A stretch of DNA of 64,000 nucleotides from Acidobacteriaceae bacterium (lineage in GTDB: Bacteria; Acidobacteriota; Terriglobia; Terriglobales; Acidobacteriaceae). Below the pieces are notes generated by a model that was not told where the DNA came from, did no database searches, and saw only the letters and a program-made list of their open reading frames with translations. The stretch is taken from contig JANXUC010000179.1 in assembly GCA_025352065.1 (NCBI GenBank), forward strand, positions 34,682-98,681. Direction: 5' to 3'. A program made the position numbers and the translations under genes. This document shows, in pieces, positions 55,033-63,647 of this stretch (position 1 is the stretch's first letter; every line of letters starts with the position of its first letter).

Positions 55033-55053
55033 ACCATAAATATTGACTATGGT
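55033..55053. promoter_or_regulatory. inverted-repeat operator upstream of second antitoxin gene
   Basis: ACCATA (55033-55038) and TATGGT (55048-55053) form an inverted repeat with a 9-bp spacer containing TTGAC. It lies 30 bp before the antitoxin ATG and probably is its autoregulatory site. Confidence 0.5.
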
Positions 55054-55082
55054 ATGATTTAACTAGTCTGAGAGGTGCGCGA

Positions 55083-55325
55083 ATGCAGGAAGTGGCGATT
55101 TCCGAGTTTAAAGCGAAGTGCCTGGCGTTACTGGAGCAAGTCAGGAAGACAAAAAAGCCGTTGCGCGTGACGCGATTCGGGAAACCGGTGGCGGATATCG
55201 TACCTCCCTCTCCTGCGGCGAGCGGCAGTGAATGGATTGGGTCGATGCGAGGAACCGCAGAGATTCTCGGCGATATTATGTCTCCCGTGATGTTCGATGA
55301 GGATTGGGAGGCGGCCAGGGATTGA
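55083..55325 (+). CDS. Phd/YefM-type antitoxin (second module)
   Basis: An 80-residue antitoxin: VAISEFKAKCLALLEQVRKTKKPLRVTRFGKPVADIVPP is the N-terminal DNA-binding part and MFDEDWEAARD the C-terminal toxin-binding tail. It overlaps the toxin start (TTG 55322) by 4 bp in an ATTGA arrangement. Confidence 0.9.
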   Translation: MQEVAISEFKAKCLALLEQVRKTKKPLRVTRFGKPVADIVPPSPAASGSEWIGSMRGTAEILGDIMSPVMFDEDWEAARD

Positions 55326-55711
55326 ATCTGCTTCTCGATACGCATATCTGGCTGTGGAGCGTTCTGGAGCCTGAGCGTCTGGGGAAGCATGCGCTCCGTG
55401 AACTCAAGGCTGCAGGAAATGAGTTGTGGTTGTCTCCTGTGAGTACATGGGAGGCTTTGTTGCTTCATACAAAAGGTAAAATCCATCTGGGCAAAGATCC
55501 TGCCCAGTGGATTGAGCGGGCTTCCGGAAACTTCCGCGAAGCGCCGCTGACCCACGAGATTGCTATTGCGGCGCATGGTCTCCGTCTCTTGCATGCTGAT
55601 CCGGCAGACCGCTTCCTGGCCGCGACCGCGAAGGTTCTGGGATTGACTCTGGTGACGGCGGACAAGAAACTGTTGGGGCTTGGGGAGATCGCTACCCTGG
55701 CCAACCGGTAG
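55322..55711 (+). CDS. vapC: VapC-type PIN-domain toxin (second module)
   Basis: A PIN-domain RNase toxin of about 129 residues: LNLLLDTHIWLWSVLEPERL, VSTWEALLLHTKGKIHL, ADPADRFLAATAKVLGL and LVTADKKLL supply the four acidic residues. TTG 55322 is the preferred start, giving the family-typical N-terminus, with GGGAGG upstream; another in-frame TTG at 55304 is less likely. Overlaps the antitoxin gene. Confidence 0.9.
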   Translation: MNLLLDTHIWLWSVLEPERLGKHALRELKAAGNELWLSPVSTWEALLLHTKGKIHLGKDPAQWIERASGNFREAPLTHEIAIAAHGLRLLHADPADRFLAATAKVLGLTLVTADKKLLGLGEIATLANR

Positions 55712-55739
55712 AGACCCTGAAGCCGAGGTCGCCAGAGTC

Positions 55740-56249
55740 CTACAAGCAGCCCTCAACATATTGAATGGCCTCAAAGGCTCCCGCATAGAACGCCGCGATC
55801 TTTCCCTTGTCTGTTTCGAAACGGATGCCGTACTTGTTGTTCTTGGAACGAACAGTCAAGTAGTGGCCGTCGTCGATGTACTGGTGAGGGTCGATCTTTA
55901 GCGCTGCGCCGTAGATTTTTTTCACACGCGCCTCGGAATCGCCGACTCTGATACCCGTAGAGGTGGGAATGCTTTGATCGCCCACATCGATACGTGCCAC
56001 CCGTTCGCCAATCATCATGAAGCCCACGTGAGGGTGTTTAGAGGGCGTCAAGTAGTAGCAGTTCTCGGTAGCAGCGTCATCCTCGGACAGTTTGTCGTGG
56101 AGAGCGGCTTTTAGCTGGACCTTGGTCATGCCTATCTTGACTGGACCAATGCCATCTTCCCGGAGCACCCAACCAGAGTCGACTTGGGAACTGCTGCACA
56201 CAGTAGCAAGAGTCAGAATCGCCAGTACTCGAAGGTTGCGAGGGATCAT
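55740..56249 (-). CDS. exported or lipid-anchored hypothetical protein
   Basis: A 169-residue protein with a signal segment (NLRVLAILTLATVCSSS); the Cys could be lipidated (ATVC). DGIGPVKIGMTKVQLKAAL and GIRVGDSEARVKKIYG are two related motifs of a small repeated fold seen in many bacterial lipoproteins of unknown role. No gene partners. Confidence 0.72.
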   Translation of the reverse strand: MIPRNLRVLAILTLATVCSSSQVDSGWVLREDGIGPVKIGMTKVQLKAALHDKLSEDDAATENCYYLTPSKHPHVGFMMIGERVARIDVGDQSIPTSTGIRVGDSEARVKKIYGAALKIDPHQYIDDGHYLTVRSKNNKYGIRFETDKGKIAAFYAGAFEAIQYVEGCL

Positions 56250-56363
56250 GGTGATATTGTAAAGCGGAACAATCTAAGTTCCCCGATTACGAAGGTTCAA
56301 GCGCCTACCGACGGGTTTGCGGAACAAAGTGCCCGCGACGCGCGGACCCGGTAGAATAAGACA

Positions 56364-57440
56364 GTGCGCAAGTATTGGGACAATTCGGGGAATGGCGCGT
56401 CAGATGACACCTCCGCAGCCGCACGGGCGGGGACGCCCGTGCCTCCATCGTGTTCTTTAGGCGGAGTGGAGATTCATCCGGCTACCGTGCTGGCTCCCAT
56501 GGCTGGCGTTACGGATACTGTCTTTCGTCGATTCATCAAGAATCTAGGTGGCTGCGGGCTGATCATGACGGAGTTCACTTCCGCTGATGGGGTGTTGAAA
56601 GACAAGCGGGTGCGCGGGCGCTATCTGCATTTTTATGAGGATGAGCATCCTGTCTCGGCGCAGCTGTTTGGCAGCAATCCTGCCGTACTGGGCGAGGCCG
56701 CGAAAGTTGTGGAGGATCTTGGGTTCGATTTAGTTGATCTGAACTTGGGATGTCCGGCGAAGAAGGTTGTGAAGTGTAATGGCGGGTCCGGGCTACTGCG
56801 CGATCTGCCATTGATCGGTAAGATTTTCGAGACTGTGCGGTCGGCGGTCAAAATTCCATTTACTGTAAAGTTCCGCGCGGGATGGAATGAAGATGAGATT
56901 GTTTGCGTTGAACTGGCTAAGCTTGCCGAGGAGTCTGGCCTGTGTGCGGTCGCGCTCCATGCTCGAACCCGGGAGCAGGGCTATAGCGGCAACGCGCGCT
57001 GGGAGTGGATCGCCGCGATCAAGGACGCAGTAAAGATCAAAGTTATTGGCAATGGAGACATCCGCTCTCCAGAAGATGCGTCGGCGATGGTGGCGCAGAC
57101 CGGTTGTGACGCGGTGATGATTGGGCGCATGGCTCCAGCGAATCCTTGGATCTTCCGGCAGATTGCTGAATACACTGAAACCGGAACATACACCCAGCCC
57201 ACGGAGACCGACCGCTACGCGATGATTCGTACCTATTTCCAGATGCTGATCGAAGAAGAGATGCCGGGGACGGAAGGCAAGATGAAGCAGTTTGCCTCCT
57301 GGTTCACGCATGGCGTGCCGGGTGGAGCAATCTTGCGGAAGGCCATTTATGAAGCGCGGAACGGCCCGGAGATTTTGGGCAGCGTGGAAGAATTTTTTGA
57401 GGCGCGGGCGAATCAGTCGCCAGTTATCAACTGCCAGTAG
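56364..57440 (+). CDS. dusB: tRNA-dihydrouridine synthase (DusB/NifR3 type)
   Basis: An FMN enzyme that reduces uridines in tRNA to dihydrouridine. Motifs: VLAPMAGVTDTVFRRFIKNLGGCGLIMTEF, DLNLGCPAKKVVKCNGGSGLL (with the catalytic Cys), FTVKFRAGW, ALHARTREQGYSG and IGNGDIRSPEDA. About 358 residues from GTG 56364. The 5' end carries a palindromic repeat (56421-56442) in frame, coding for an N-terminal stretch absent from typical DusB, so the functional start may be a later codon such as GTG 56439. NifR3-type genes often sit next to fis, but not here. Confidence 0.93.
   Translation: MRKYWDNSGNGASDDTSAAARAGTPVPPSCSLGGVEIHPATVLAPMAGVTDTVFRRFIKNLGGCGLIMTEFTSADGVLKDKRVRGRYLHFYEDEHPVSAQLFGSNPAVLGEAAKVVEDLGFDLVDLNLGCPAKKVVKCNGGSGLLRDLPLIGKIFETVRSAVKIPFTVKFRAGWNEDEIVCVELAKLAEESGLCAVALHARTREQGYSGNARWEWIAAIKDAVKIKVIGNGDIRSPEDASAMVAQTGCDAVMIGRMAPANPWIFRQIAEYTETGTYTQPTETDRYAMIRTYFQMLIEEEMPGTEGKMKQFASWFTHGVPGGAILRKAIYEARNGPEILGSVEEFFEARANQSPVINCQ
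56421..56442. repeat. palindromic repeat within 5' part of dusB
   Basis: GCACGGGCG (56421-56429) and CGCCCGTGC (56434-56442) are 9-bp inverted arms around GGGA. It lies in the N-terminal codons of the dusB reading frame, in frame. Confidence 0.75.
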
Positions 57441-57527
57441 CGAGGCAGACTGAACGCAGTCTGGCATTGTGCAAAGCCCCGCGCTTTGCGAGACTAGGTA
57501 ATCACTTAAGACGAGGCTGAACTGCAA

Positions 57528-58178
57528 ATGATGGAGAACGGAAGCGGGCAGAAAGTTTACGTAACATTATCGGGGTTGGCGCTGCTGATCCATTTGGATT
57601 GGCCGTTTCATCCCTCGTCTTCGGGAGCGGATTTTTGGACGCTGCATTCCGAGATACGTCCGGTAGGCAAGGACTTGCGCGCACTCGTCGCGGTGAACGC
57701 TTCAGCGACCGTGCGGGAGGTGCTGCCAACGCTGGAGCCGAAGGATGCCGAGTCTCCCACGTTGAATGCATTGCGCAAACAGATTGACGCTTACCAGGTT
57801 GAGTTTCTGAAGTCGGCGAAACTGATTCCGCTCGCATTTTCCAGCCGTAATTATGATTTCAAGCGCATGCGCTGGGCATTTCAACCGGCAACCGAGGAGC
57901 AGATTTCGGAATTCCTGTTGCGAAAGGTTTACTGGCAGGCGAAGGTAAACGGCGGCGGAGTATTGGTCGCTGATCCTGTGGATGCGCAGTATTTGGGATC
58001 GACAGCGGAGAAGTTGCTGGAACTGGCGCAGAATATGGCTGTGCGCGGTGTGATGAAAGTAGAAGGTAATTCAGCGCACGCCCTGGATGGACTTTTGGAA
58101 CACGCTGCTGCATTTGAGGCGGCACAGGAGTCGGCTCTCGAAGCATTGAACCAGAAACACGCGTACGAGAGAGGCTAG
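57528..58178 (+). CDS. hypothetical protein
   Basis: A 216-residue soluble protein with no motif I know. The N-terminus has a hydrophobic stretch (VYVTLSGLALLIHLDWPF) but not a typical signal peptide. Other blocks are DFWTLHSEIRPVGKDLRALVAVNASATVREVLPTL and a C-terminal helical region rich in Ala and Glu. A possible Shine-Dalgarno is weak. Good codon use suggests a real gene. Confidence 0.65.
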   Translation: MMENGSGQKVYVTLSGLALLIHLDWPFHPSSSGADFWTLHSEIRPVGKDLRALVAVNASATVREVLPTLEPKDAESPTLNALRKQIDAYQVEFLKSAKLIPLAFSSRNYDFKRMRWAFQPATEEQISEFLLRKVYWQAKVNGGGVLVADPVDAQYLGSTAEKLLELAQNMAVRGVMKVEGNSAHALDGLLEHAAAFEAAQESALEALNQKHAYERG

Positions 58179-58189
58179 CTGCGACAAGT

Positions 58190-58230
58190 AGCAGATTCCT
58201 CAGGGGTGAAGCCCCTCGGAATGACAAGCT
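58190..58230. repeat. GCAGATTCCTC/GGAATGACAAGC hairpin repeat
   Basis: AGCAGATTCCTCAGGGGTGA then AGCCCCTCGGAATGACAAGC, a variant with its own inner stem GGGG/CCCC. Confidence 0.75.
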
Positions 58231-58321
58231 CATTGTTTTGCTTCTACAATTCAGAGTCCCAATAATCTAGTCCCAAGAACCACAATCCCGAAAACCCGAC
58301 AGAAAGTTCGACCGCCTACCT

Positions 58322-58834
58322 ATGAGCCTCGTCGTTCGCCGCTCCAAGATTCATAATGCTGGTTGCTATACCAATCGTCCCATCAAAAAAGATACGCAGA
58401 TTATTGAGTACACCGGGCCTCGGATCACGGTGCGCGAAGCCAACCGCAAATACAAGAACGCTACCCGTACTTATTTGTTTGGTCTGGATGATGAGAAGCA
58501 CGTGATCGATGGTGAAGGCATTGCGGCCTTTATGAATCACTCCTGCGATCCCAATTGCGAACCCGACGAAATCGGTGGCCGCGTTTGGATCTTCGCGTTG
58601 CGGGATATCAAGCCTGGCGAAGAGCTGGCCTACGACTACAGTCTTTACGACGGCGAATTGGACGATGAGTCTCCCTGCTACTGCGGCGCGAAGAAGTGCC
58701 GTGGAACGATGTATTCCGAGTGGGAGTTAAAGCGGCGAGCGAAGCTGCGGAAGAAGATGGCGCTGGCAAAGAAGAAGAAAGCGGCTGCTCGCAAGAAGTC
58801 CGCGAAAGAGAAGAAGAGAGCAAAGAAGAAATAG
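58322..58834 (+). CDS. SET-domain protein with Lys-rich tail
   Basis: A 170-residue SET-domain protein. SET motifs: VRRSKIHNAGCYTNRPI (N-flanking), YTGPRIT, NHSCDPNCEP at about 72-81 (SAM and substrate), GEELAYDYSLYD at 99-110, and post-SET cysteines CYCGAKKC at 119-126. Residues 135-170 are almost entirely Lys, Arg and Ala (AKKKKAAARKKSAKEKK), like a histone H1 tail. SET enzymes methylate lysines; bacterial ones may modify HU-like proteins or ribosomal proteins. The tail may be substrate or nucleic-acid binding. Its stop codon TAG is supplied by the start of a dispersed hairpin repeat. Confidence 0.9.
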   Translation: MSLVVRRSKIHNAGCYTNRPIKKDTQIIEYTGPRITVREANRKYKNATRTYLFGLDDEKHVIDGEGIAAFMNHSCDPNCEPDEIGGRVWIFALRDIKPGEELAYDYSLYDGELDDESPCYCGAKKCRGTMYSEWELKRRAKLRKKMALAKKKKAAARKKSAKEKKRAKKK

Positions 58835-58871
58835 CAGATTCCTCACGATAGAGCCGTTCGGAATGACAAAC
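58833..58871. repeat. GCAGATTCCTC/GGAATGACAAAC hairpin repeat
   Basis: AGCAGATTCCTCACGATAGA then GCCGTTCGGAATGACAAAC. Other copies: 52694-52732, 63242-63280, 58190-58230, 23811-23849 (inverted), 63330-63371 (inverted), 3054-3083. Confidence 0.82.
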
Positions 58872-58892
58872 TTTGGGTTTCTGGCAGTTTCT

Positions 58893-59414
58893 TCATGCGC
58901 GCCTCAGAGCTGGCTTTTTCTTGGTTCGCTGCAGCAGTACGACGACATGAGCCATGGCAGCGCCGTCGTGATTCAGGCCTTCCGGGGTTTTCGCTTTGAG
59001 CCCAACAGAGTCCACTGGGATGTTCATCAATTCCGCTACGCGAGCGCGAATTGCCGCCGAATGCGGTCCAATCTTCGGAGCATTCAGAATCAGTGTTGAG
59101 TCCAGATTCGCAACCCCGTACCCCGCCTCAGCAACGCGCTTTAACGCTTCGCGCAGAAAGATCACAGAATCAGCGCCCTTCCACTGCGGATCCGACGGCG
59201 GGAAAAGCGTTCCAATATCAGGTCCTGCAATTCCGCCCAACAGTGCATCCGTGATGGCGTGTAACAGGATGTCGCCGTCCGAATGACCACCCAGGCCTTT
59301 GTCGTAGGCAAGATGCACCCCTCCCACCATCAAGGGAATTCCAGGCTTAAACGCATGGCTATCCCAACCAAATCCGATGCGCGTTTCCAGTTTCGAGCGG
59401 GTGGTTTTCGGCAT
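58893..59414 (-). CDS. ispF: 2-C-methyl-D-erythritol 2,4-cyclodiphosphate synthase
   Basis: IspF catalyses the fifth step of the MEP isoprenoid pathway (CDP-ME2P to MEcPP). 173 residues with GFGWDSHAF (Asp and His zinc ligands), LAYDKGLGGHSDGDILLHAITDALLGGIAGPDIGTLFPPSD and LKAKTPEGL. All active-site residues are present. It follows ispD by 15 bp on the same strand, so the two are one operon. An extended basic C-terminus (RTKKKPALRRA) is slightly unusual. Confidence 0.97.
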   Translation of the reverse strand: MPKTTRSKLETRIGFGWDSHAFKPGIPLMVGGVHLAYDKGLGGHSDGDILLHAITDALLGGIAGPDIGTLFPPSDPQWKGADSVIFLREALKRVAEAGYGVANLDSTLILNAPKIGPHSAAIRARVAELMNIPVDSVGLKAKTPEGLNHDGAAMAHVVVLLQRTKKKPALRRA

Positions 59415-59429
59415 GGTTTTCGTGGGCAG

Positions 59430-60167
59430 CTATTTCCTAAAATAGAACTCAGCCAACTCCATATCGGCGGGCGTTGTGATTTTGATATTGCGCGGCGAAC
59501 CCATGACGACCGCCACTGGATCTCCGGCATGTTCCACGAGTGACGCTTCGTCTGTGCCCAGGAAGCCATCGGCTGCGGCCATGTCGAAGGCGTTTTTCAG
59601 CAATGCGTAGCGAAACCCCTGCGGCGTTTGCGCGAGCACGATGCGTTCACGGGGAAGCGTTGCATGGATCATCGCACCGTCCGCAGTGCGTTCAACCTGC
59701 TTGATCGTATCCACGGCGGGGAGCCCGGCAATCGCGCCACCGTGTCTTTCGACTCCCATCAAAACTTCCTCAATAATTTCCGCGGATACCAGTGGGCGTA
59801 CGGCATCATGCACCAGAACGACATCGTCTGCATTCGCTTTGATGGCATTGAGCGCGTTGGCGACAGACTGTTGCCGATGTTCTCCACCCTCGACCAGTTC
59901 GACCTTCTTGCCGGCAAGGCACCCATCCTGCAAGCCAAACTCTTTTGTAAGGCGCTCACGGAAGCCAGCAATTTCGGTTTGACGCAGGGCGATCCAGATT
60001 TCGGTTACTTTAGGCACCTCGGCGAATCGGCGCAGGCTGTGAACAAGGATAGGGGTTCCCGCCAACTCATTGAATTGCTTGGAGGCCGCGGACTTTTTAC
60101 CCGCGGAGCCGGGCACCGCCATACGCGTACCCAGCCCGGCGGCAGGCATGATCACAAAAACCTTCAT
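59430..60167 (-). CDS. ispD: 2-C-methyl-D-erythritol 4-phosphate cytidylyltransferase
   Basis: IspD transfers CMP to MEP, the third MEP pathway step. Start 60167 gives MKVFVIMPAAGLGTRM, the nucleotide-binding motif of the family; the longer frame from 60320 has no family support. QFNELAGTPILVHSLRRF, EGGEHRQQSVANAL, LVHDAVRPLVS, IVLAQTPQGF and DEASLVEHAG are conserved blocks. 245 residues, normal length. Confidence 0.96.
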   Translation of the reverse strand: MKVFVIMPAAGLGTRMAVPGSAGKKSAASKQFNELAGTPILVHSLRRFAEVPKVTEIWIALRQTEIAGFRERLTKEFGLQDGCLAGKKVELVEGGEHRQQSVANALNAIKANADDVVLVHDAVRPLVSAEIIEEVLMGVERHGGAIAGLPAVDTIKQVERTADGAMIHATLPRERIVLAQTPQGFRYALLKNAFDMAAADGFLGTDEASLVEHAGDPVAVVMGSPRNIKITTPADMELAEFYFRK

Positions 60168-60240
60168 CGGGACACCTAAGTATACGGGCAGAAGGTAATC
60201 TAGTCCAAATTTGCAATTTGCTCTAGAATTCACTAAATCC

Positions 60241-60855
60241 ATGATTCTAAAAACGTCTTTACGCAGGATCGCTTTTACGCTGGGTACGGCGGCTCTGTTG
60301 ACGCTCAACACAGGCTGCAAAAAGGGTGCTAAGGATAACTTCGTGCACGTGGATGTTTACGGACAGGCGGGCGCTCGTTATTTCCCCATCCTTGAAAATC
60401 GCTTTCACCATTTCAGTCACGAGCGGGCGAAAATGCCCTCGGGACGCAAGATTATGGTCTCGTCGGTGATGGAAGAAGATTTCGAAAACCGCCTGGCGGA
60501 TTCTGCCTATCGCTCGCAGGCTCAAGTGATAGTTCTTAGTTCAGAGCAAGAAGCGGCGGCCGATCCGAATCTTGCAGCTGAATTTACCCACGCGCGCCAA
60601 GGCTGCAATGAAAAGATACCCTGCTACCTGCTGATTCCAAGCAGCGTGGCGGGAGAGCAACGGGAAGCGGCTGAGCAGCTGGTGGATTACATAGCGTCAC
60701 AGGCAAACCCGCCCGTTGCGGCACAGCCTGCCGCCGCTCCGAACGAGTCGTCGCCAGCAACTTCAAGTGCTACGCTGCCCGAAGGGGCGGCTCAATCTGA
60801 TGCCGCGCAGGCTTCCGGCCAGCCAGTGACACCAGCGCCAACTTCAGCGCAGTAG
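60241..60855 (+). CDS. lipoprotein, unknown function
   Basis: A lipoprotein of about 204 residues starting MILKTSLRRIAFTLGTAALLTLNTGC (lipobox LNTGC). The middle domain (HVDVYGQAGARYFPILENRF, VSSVMEEDFENRLADSAYRSQAQVIVLSS) is unknown to me. The C-terminus is Ala/Pro/Ser-rich and likely disordered. It diverges from ispD by 73 bp. Confidence 0.75.
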   Translation: MILKTSLRRIAFTLGTAALLTLNTGCKKGAKDNFVHVDVYGQAGARYFPILENRFHHFSHERAKMPSGRKIMVSSVMEEDFENRLADSAYRSQAQVIVLSSEQEAAADPNLAAEFTHARQGCNEKIPCYLLIPSSVAGEQREAAEQLVDYIASQANPPVAAQPAAAPNESSPATSSATLPEGAAQSDAAQASGQPVTPAPTSAQ

Positions 60856-60858
60856 CGA

Positions 60859-61953
60859 TTATTCCGCCGGATGTTCCAGTGCAACTGGCTGTGGTTTTCT
60901 CAGATCGGTAGCGGACTGCGGTGGGCGAGACTCCGGACGAGTTCCCGGTTCTTTTGGCATTGTGCGCTCGTCCCACTTGCCAAAGATCATTTTCCCAGCC
61001 GTTGTCTGTAGCACGGAAGTCACGGAAACGTCGATCGTCTTGCCAATCGCCTTCCGCGCGTTGTCGACCACGACCATAGTTCCATCGTCGAGATACGCGA
61101 CACCCTGATTGAACTCTTTGCCCTCTTTCAGAATGAACACATGCATGATTTCGCCGGGCAGCACGATGGGCTTGAGCGCATTAGCGAGCTCGTTGATGTT
61201 CAAAACTTCCACGCCCTGCAGTTGCGCGACTTTGTTGAGGTTGAAGTCGTTGGTGACGATCTTTCCCTCATAGACCTTGGCCAGTTCGATCAACTTAAGA
61301 TCGACTTCGCGAACCGCAGGGAAATCATTTTCCACAATCTGAATGTTCAGTGACGCGACTTTTTGCAGCTTCTGCAAAATATCGAGACCACGGCGGCCGC
61401 GATTGCGCTTCATGGAATCGGCGGAATCCGCGACCATTTGCAATTCGCGCAGTACAAACTGTGGAATGACAATGACGCCATCCAGAAAACCGGTCTCGGC
61501 GATGTCGGAGATGCGGCCATCGATAATCACGCTGGTGTCGAGGATTTTGTGGCTCTTCTTGCCCTGTTTCTCGCCTCCAAACAAGCCTCCGAGCGCGGCC
61601 AGGTTCAACAGGTCGCCTTTATTGGCGCCCACCACCAAGCCCACGTAGGCCATCAAAAGCATGATGAGAATCTGTAGGAAGCTGAGCGTGTGGCTCACCG
61701 GTAAGCTATTGCGAAGCACCAAGGTGAACAGGTAGGCACCGAGGATTCCGAGCACACTGCCGACGGCGGCACCGATCAGTCGTGTGAGACTGGCGAGCCG
61801 AAGGCGCCATTCAAAAATGATGACCGCAGTGCCAATGAGTAGGCCCACACCTGCATCAATCTGTGCGGATAAGTTAAAAGGTTGAAGAAAGAAACAAGCG
61901 ACCGCTACTACCAGCACAAAAACGAGACGAACCAGGAATAAGTCCATGGCCAA
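60859..61953 (-). CDS. membrane PIN-TRAM protein (YacL-like)
   Basis: A 364-residue protein. Four hydrophobic helices span residues 1-125. A PIN-domain RNase follows (HKILDTSVIIDGRISDIAETGFLDGVIVIPQFVLRELQ, IVTNDFNLNKVA), then a TRAM RNA-binding domain (MHVFILKEGKEFNQGVAYLDDGTMVVVDNARKAIGKTIDV). This is the architecture of B. subtilis YacL, of uncertain role in RNA metabolism. In many bacteria it is next to ispD-ispF, and here ispD lies 0.7 kb away. The tail is Pro-rich. Confidence 0.9.
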   Translation of the reverse strand: MAMDLFLVRLVFVLVVAVACFFLQPFNLSAQIDAGVGLLIGTAVIIFEWRLRLASLTRLIGAAVGSVLGILGAYLFTLVLRNSLPVSHTLSFLQILIMLLMAYVGLVVGANKGDLLNLAALGGLFGGEKQGKKSHKILDTSVIIDGRISDIAETGFLDGVIVIPQFVLRELQMVADSADSMKRNRGRRGLDILQKLQKVASLNIQIVENDFPAVREVDLKLIELAKVYEGKIVTNDFNLNKVAQLQGVEVLNINELANALKPIVLPGEIMHVFILKEGKEFNQGVAYLDDGTMVVVDNARKAIGKTIDVSVTSVLQTTAGKMIFGKWDERTMPKEPGTRPESRPPQSATDLRKPQPVALEHPAE

Positions 61954-62232
61954 ACCTCCAGGGCTTAGCGAACTCCGTTACCTCATTACAGCCACGGGGC
62001 ACACCACCCACTCCAGCTCCCCTAAACAGAGAAGCTGGATATCATAGATGAAACGTATATGAATATAAGAACAACGCAACGTCAATTCAGCGTCGACTTT
62101 CGCCGAGGCTTCTCAAAACGAACTACCACTGCTAGCAAATTACGTAGACAGTATATACCTCGCCGGACCCATGCCGGAGCAGCCCAAATGGGCCACCCAG
62201 CGCAGGTTCAGGAAACTTGCTAAACTCCGAGT

Positions 62233-63237
62233 ATGAAAGCAATCGTAATCCGCAAATTCGGCGGTCCGGACGTTCTGCAGGTTGGCGATGTGCCGGCTCC
62301 CGAGCCATCGGACCAGGAAGTGCTGGTTCGCGTGCAGGCCGCAGGAGTGAACTTTGCCGACATCATGACGGCCGCTGGAGGCTATCCCGGCACCCCTCCG
62401 CCTCCTCTGGTGGCCGGGCGTGAATACTGCGGTGTGGTGGAAGACGCGCGCGAAGCTTCGGCGGACATCCAAGGCCAGCGCGTAATGGGCTACACGCAGT
62501 GGGGAGCCTTCGCGGAACTCGTCGCCGCCCAAAGCAATTATTTCTGGCCCGCCCCCGCGCATTGGAGCGCACAGGAAGCGGCTGCTTTCCCGGTCAACTA
62601 CTTCACGGCATATCTGGCGTATTGGAAAGCTGGATTGGCAGGAAGCGCCGCCGAGTATTCCGGGCATTCGTCCCCGCATAAGCCGCGGGTGCTGATTCAC
62701 GCGGTTGCCGGCGGAGTAGGAACGGCTGCCGTGCAGATTGGAAAGCTACTTGGCGTCGAGATGTACGGCACATCATCGTCGCAAGAAAAATTGACGCGCG
62801 TGAAAGAGCTAGGCCTGCAGCACGGCATCAACTACAAAGAGCGCGACTATGAAGAGGTTGTGAAAGAAATGACAAACGGCGAAGGCGTGGATGCCGTCTT
62901 CGAAATGCTAGGTGGCGAGCACACCGGTAAAAGCGTTCAATGCCTGCGTGAATTTGGGCGCGTGATTGTTTATGGAACTGCCACAGGCCAGGCTTCCGCG
63001 TTTGATACGCGCTCTCTGTATGCAAAAGGCACAAGCGTTCACGGGCTTTGGCTGAGTGTTCTTTCCGCCAACAAGAAAGTGATGGATGCCGCGTGGGCGC
63101 GTATGTCGGACTGGATTGCGGCGGACCGGCTCCGTCCAATTGCGGGTCACGTTCTTACAATGAATCAGGCTGGCGAGGCGTTTAAGCTGCTGCTGGAGCG
63201 CAAGAATTTCGGGAAGGTTGTGCTGACGATTCCGTAG
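62233..63237 (+). CDS. zinc-independent quinone oxidoreductase (MDR family)
   Basis: A 334-residue NADPH:quinone oxidoreductase-like protein: MKAIVIRKFGGPDVLQV, GVNFADIMTAAGGYPGTPPPPLVAGREYCG, the nucleotide motif HAVAGGVGTAAVQIGKLLG and the C-terminal AGEAFKLLLERKNFGKVVL. It lacks zinc-binding cysteines. An insertion of about 18 residues (AGSAAEYSGHSSPHKPR) before the Rossmann core is unusual; it covers a GGGCATTCGTCCCCGC segment. It may reduce quinones or enones. Confidence 0.9.
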   Translation: MKAIVIRKFGGPDVLQVGDVPAPEPSDQEVLVRVQAAGVNFADIMTAAGGYPGTPPPPLVAGREYCGVVEDAREASADIQGQRVMGYTQWGAFAELVAAQSNYFWPAPAHWSAQEAAAFPVNYFTAYLAYWKAGLAGSAAEYSGHSSPHKPRVLIHAVAGGVGTAAVQIGKLLGVEMYGTSSSQEKLTRVKELGLQHGINYKERDYEEVVKEMTNGEGVDAVFEMLGGEHTGKSVQCLREFGRVIVYGTATGQASAFDTRSLYAKGTSVHGLWLSVLSANKKVMDAAWARMSDWIAADRLRPIAGHVLTMNQAGEAFKLLLERKNFGKVVLTIP

Positions 63238-63241
63238 GCAC

Positions 63242-63280
63242 AGCAGATTCCTCACGATAGAGCCGTTCGGAATGACAAAC
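63242..63280. repeat. GCAGATTCCTC/GGAATGACAAAC hairpin repeat
   Basis: Identical over about 35 bp to the copy at 58833-58871; it lies just after the oxidoreductase stop codon. Confidence 0.82.
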
Positions 63281-63329
63281 TCTTGAGTTTGTTAACGAGA
63301 CTTTACCTTACTAACAACCTAACAACGCT

Positions 63330-63371
63330 TGTCATTCCGAAGGGCTTCAGCCTTGAGGAATCTGCTTGTCG
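63330..63371. repeat. inverted GCAGATTCCTC hairpin repeat
   Basis: CTTGTCATTCCGAAGGGCTT then CAGCCTTGAGGAATCTGCTT, the opposite orientation of the copy at 63242-63280. Confidence 0.78.
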
Positions 63372-63647
63372 TTCTTGACTTAGTAACATCTCACCACGGC
63401 AGAATGTTTTGTCTAGCCCGAAACCCGCAGAAAGAACTCTCCCCACGCTAACCGAGTTCCCCGCAATCCGTCTGAATGCCAGTAAGCGATTTGGGCGCCC
63501 GATTTTTTCCCGGAACTTTCAGCGAGGACAAATCGTAACGTATTGCAGGTGCTTTCGGGATTGGAACGATCCGGAAGATTGACGATCCAGAGATCAACGA
63601 TTCCGAAGACTTCGCCCTTCGATTTTGAGGAGAGGCGCAGAAATTAA

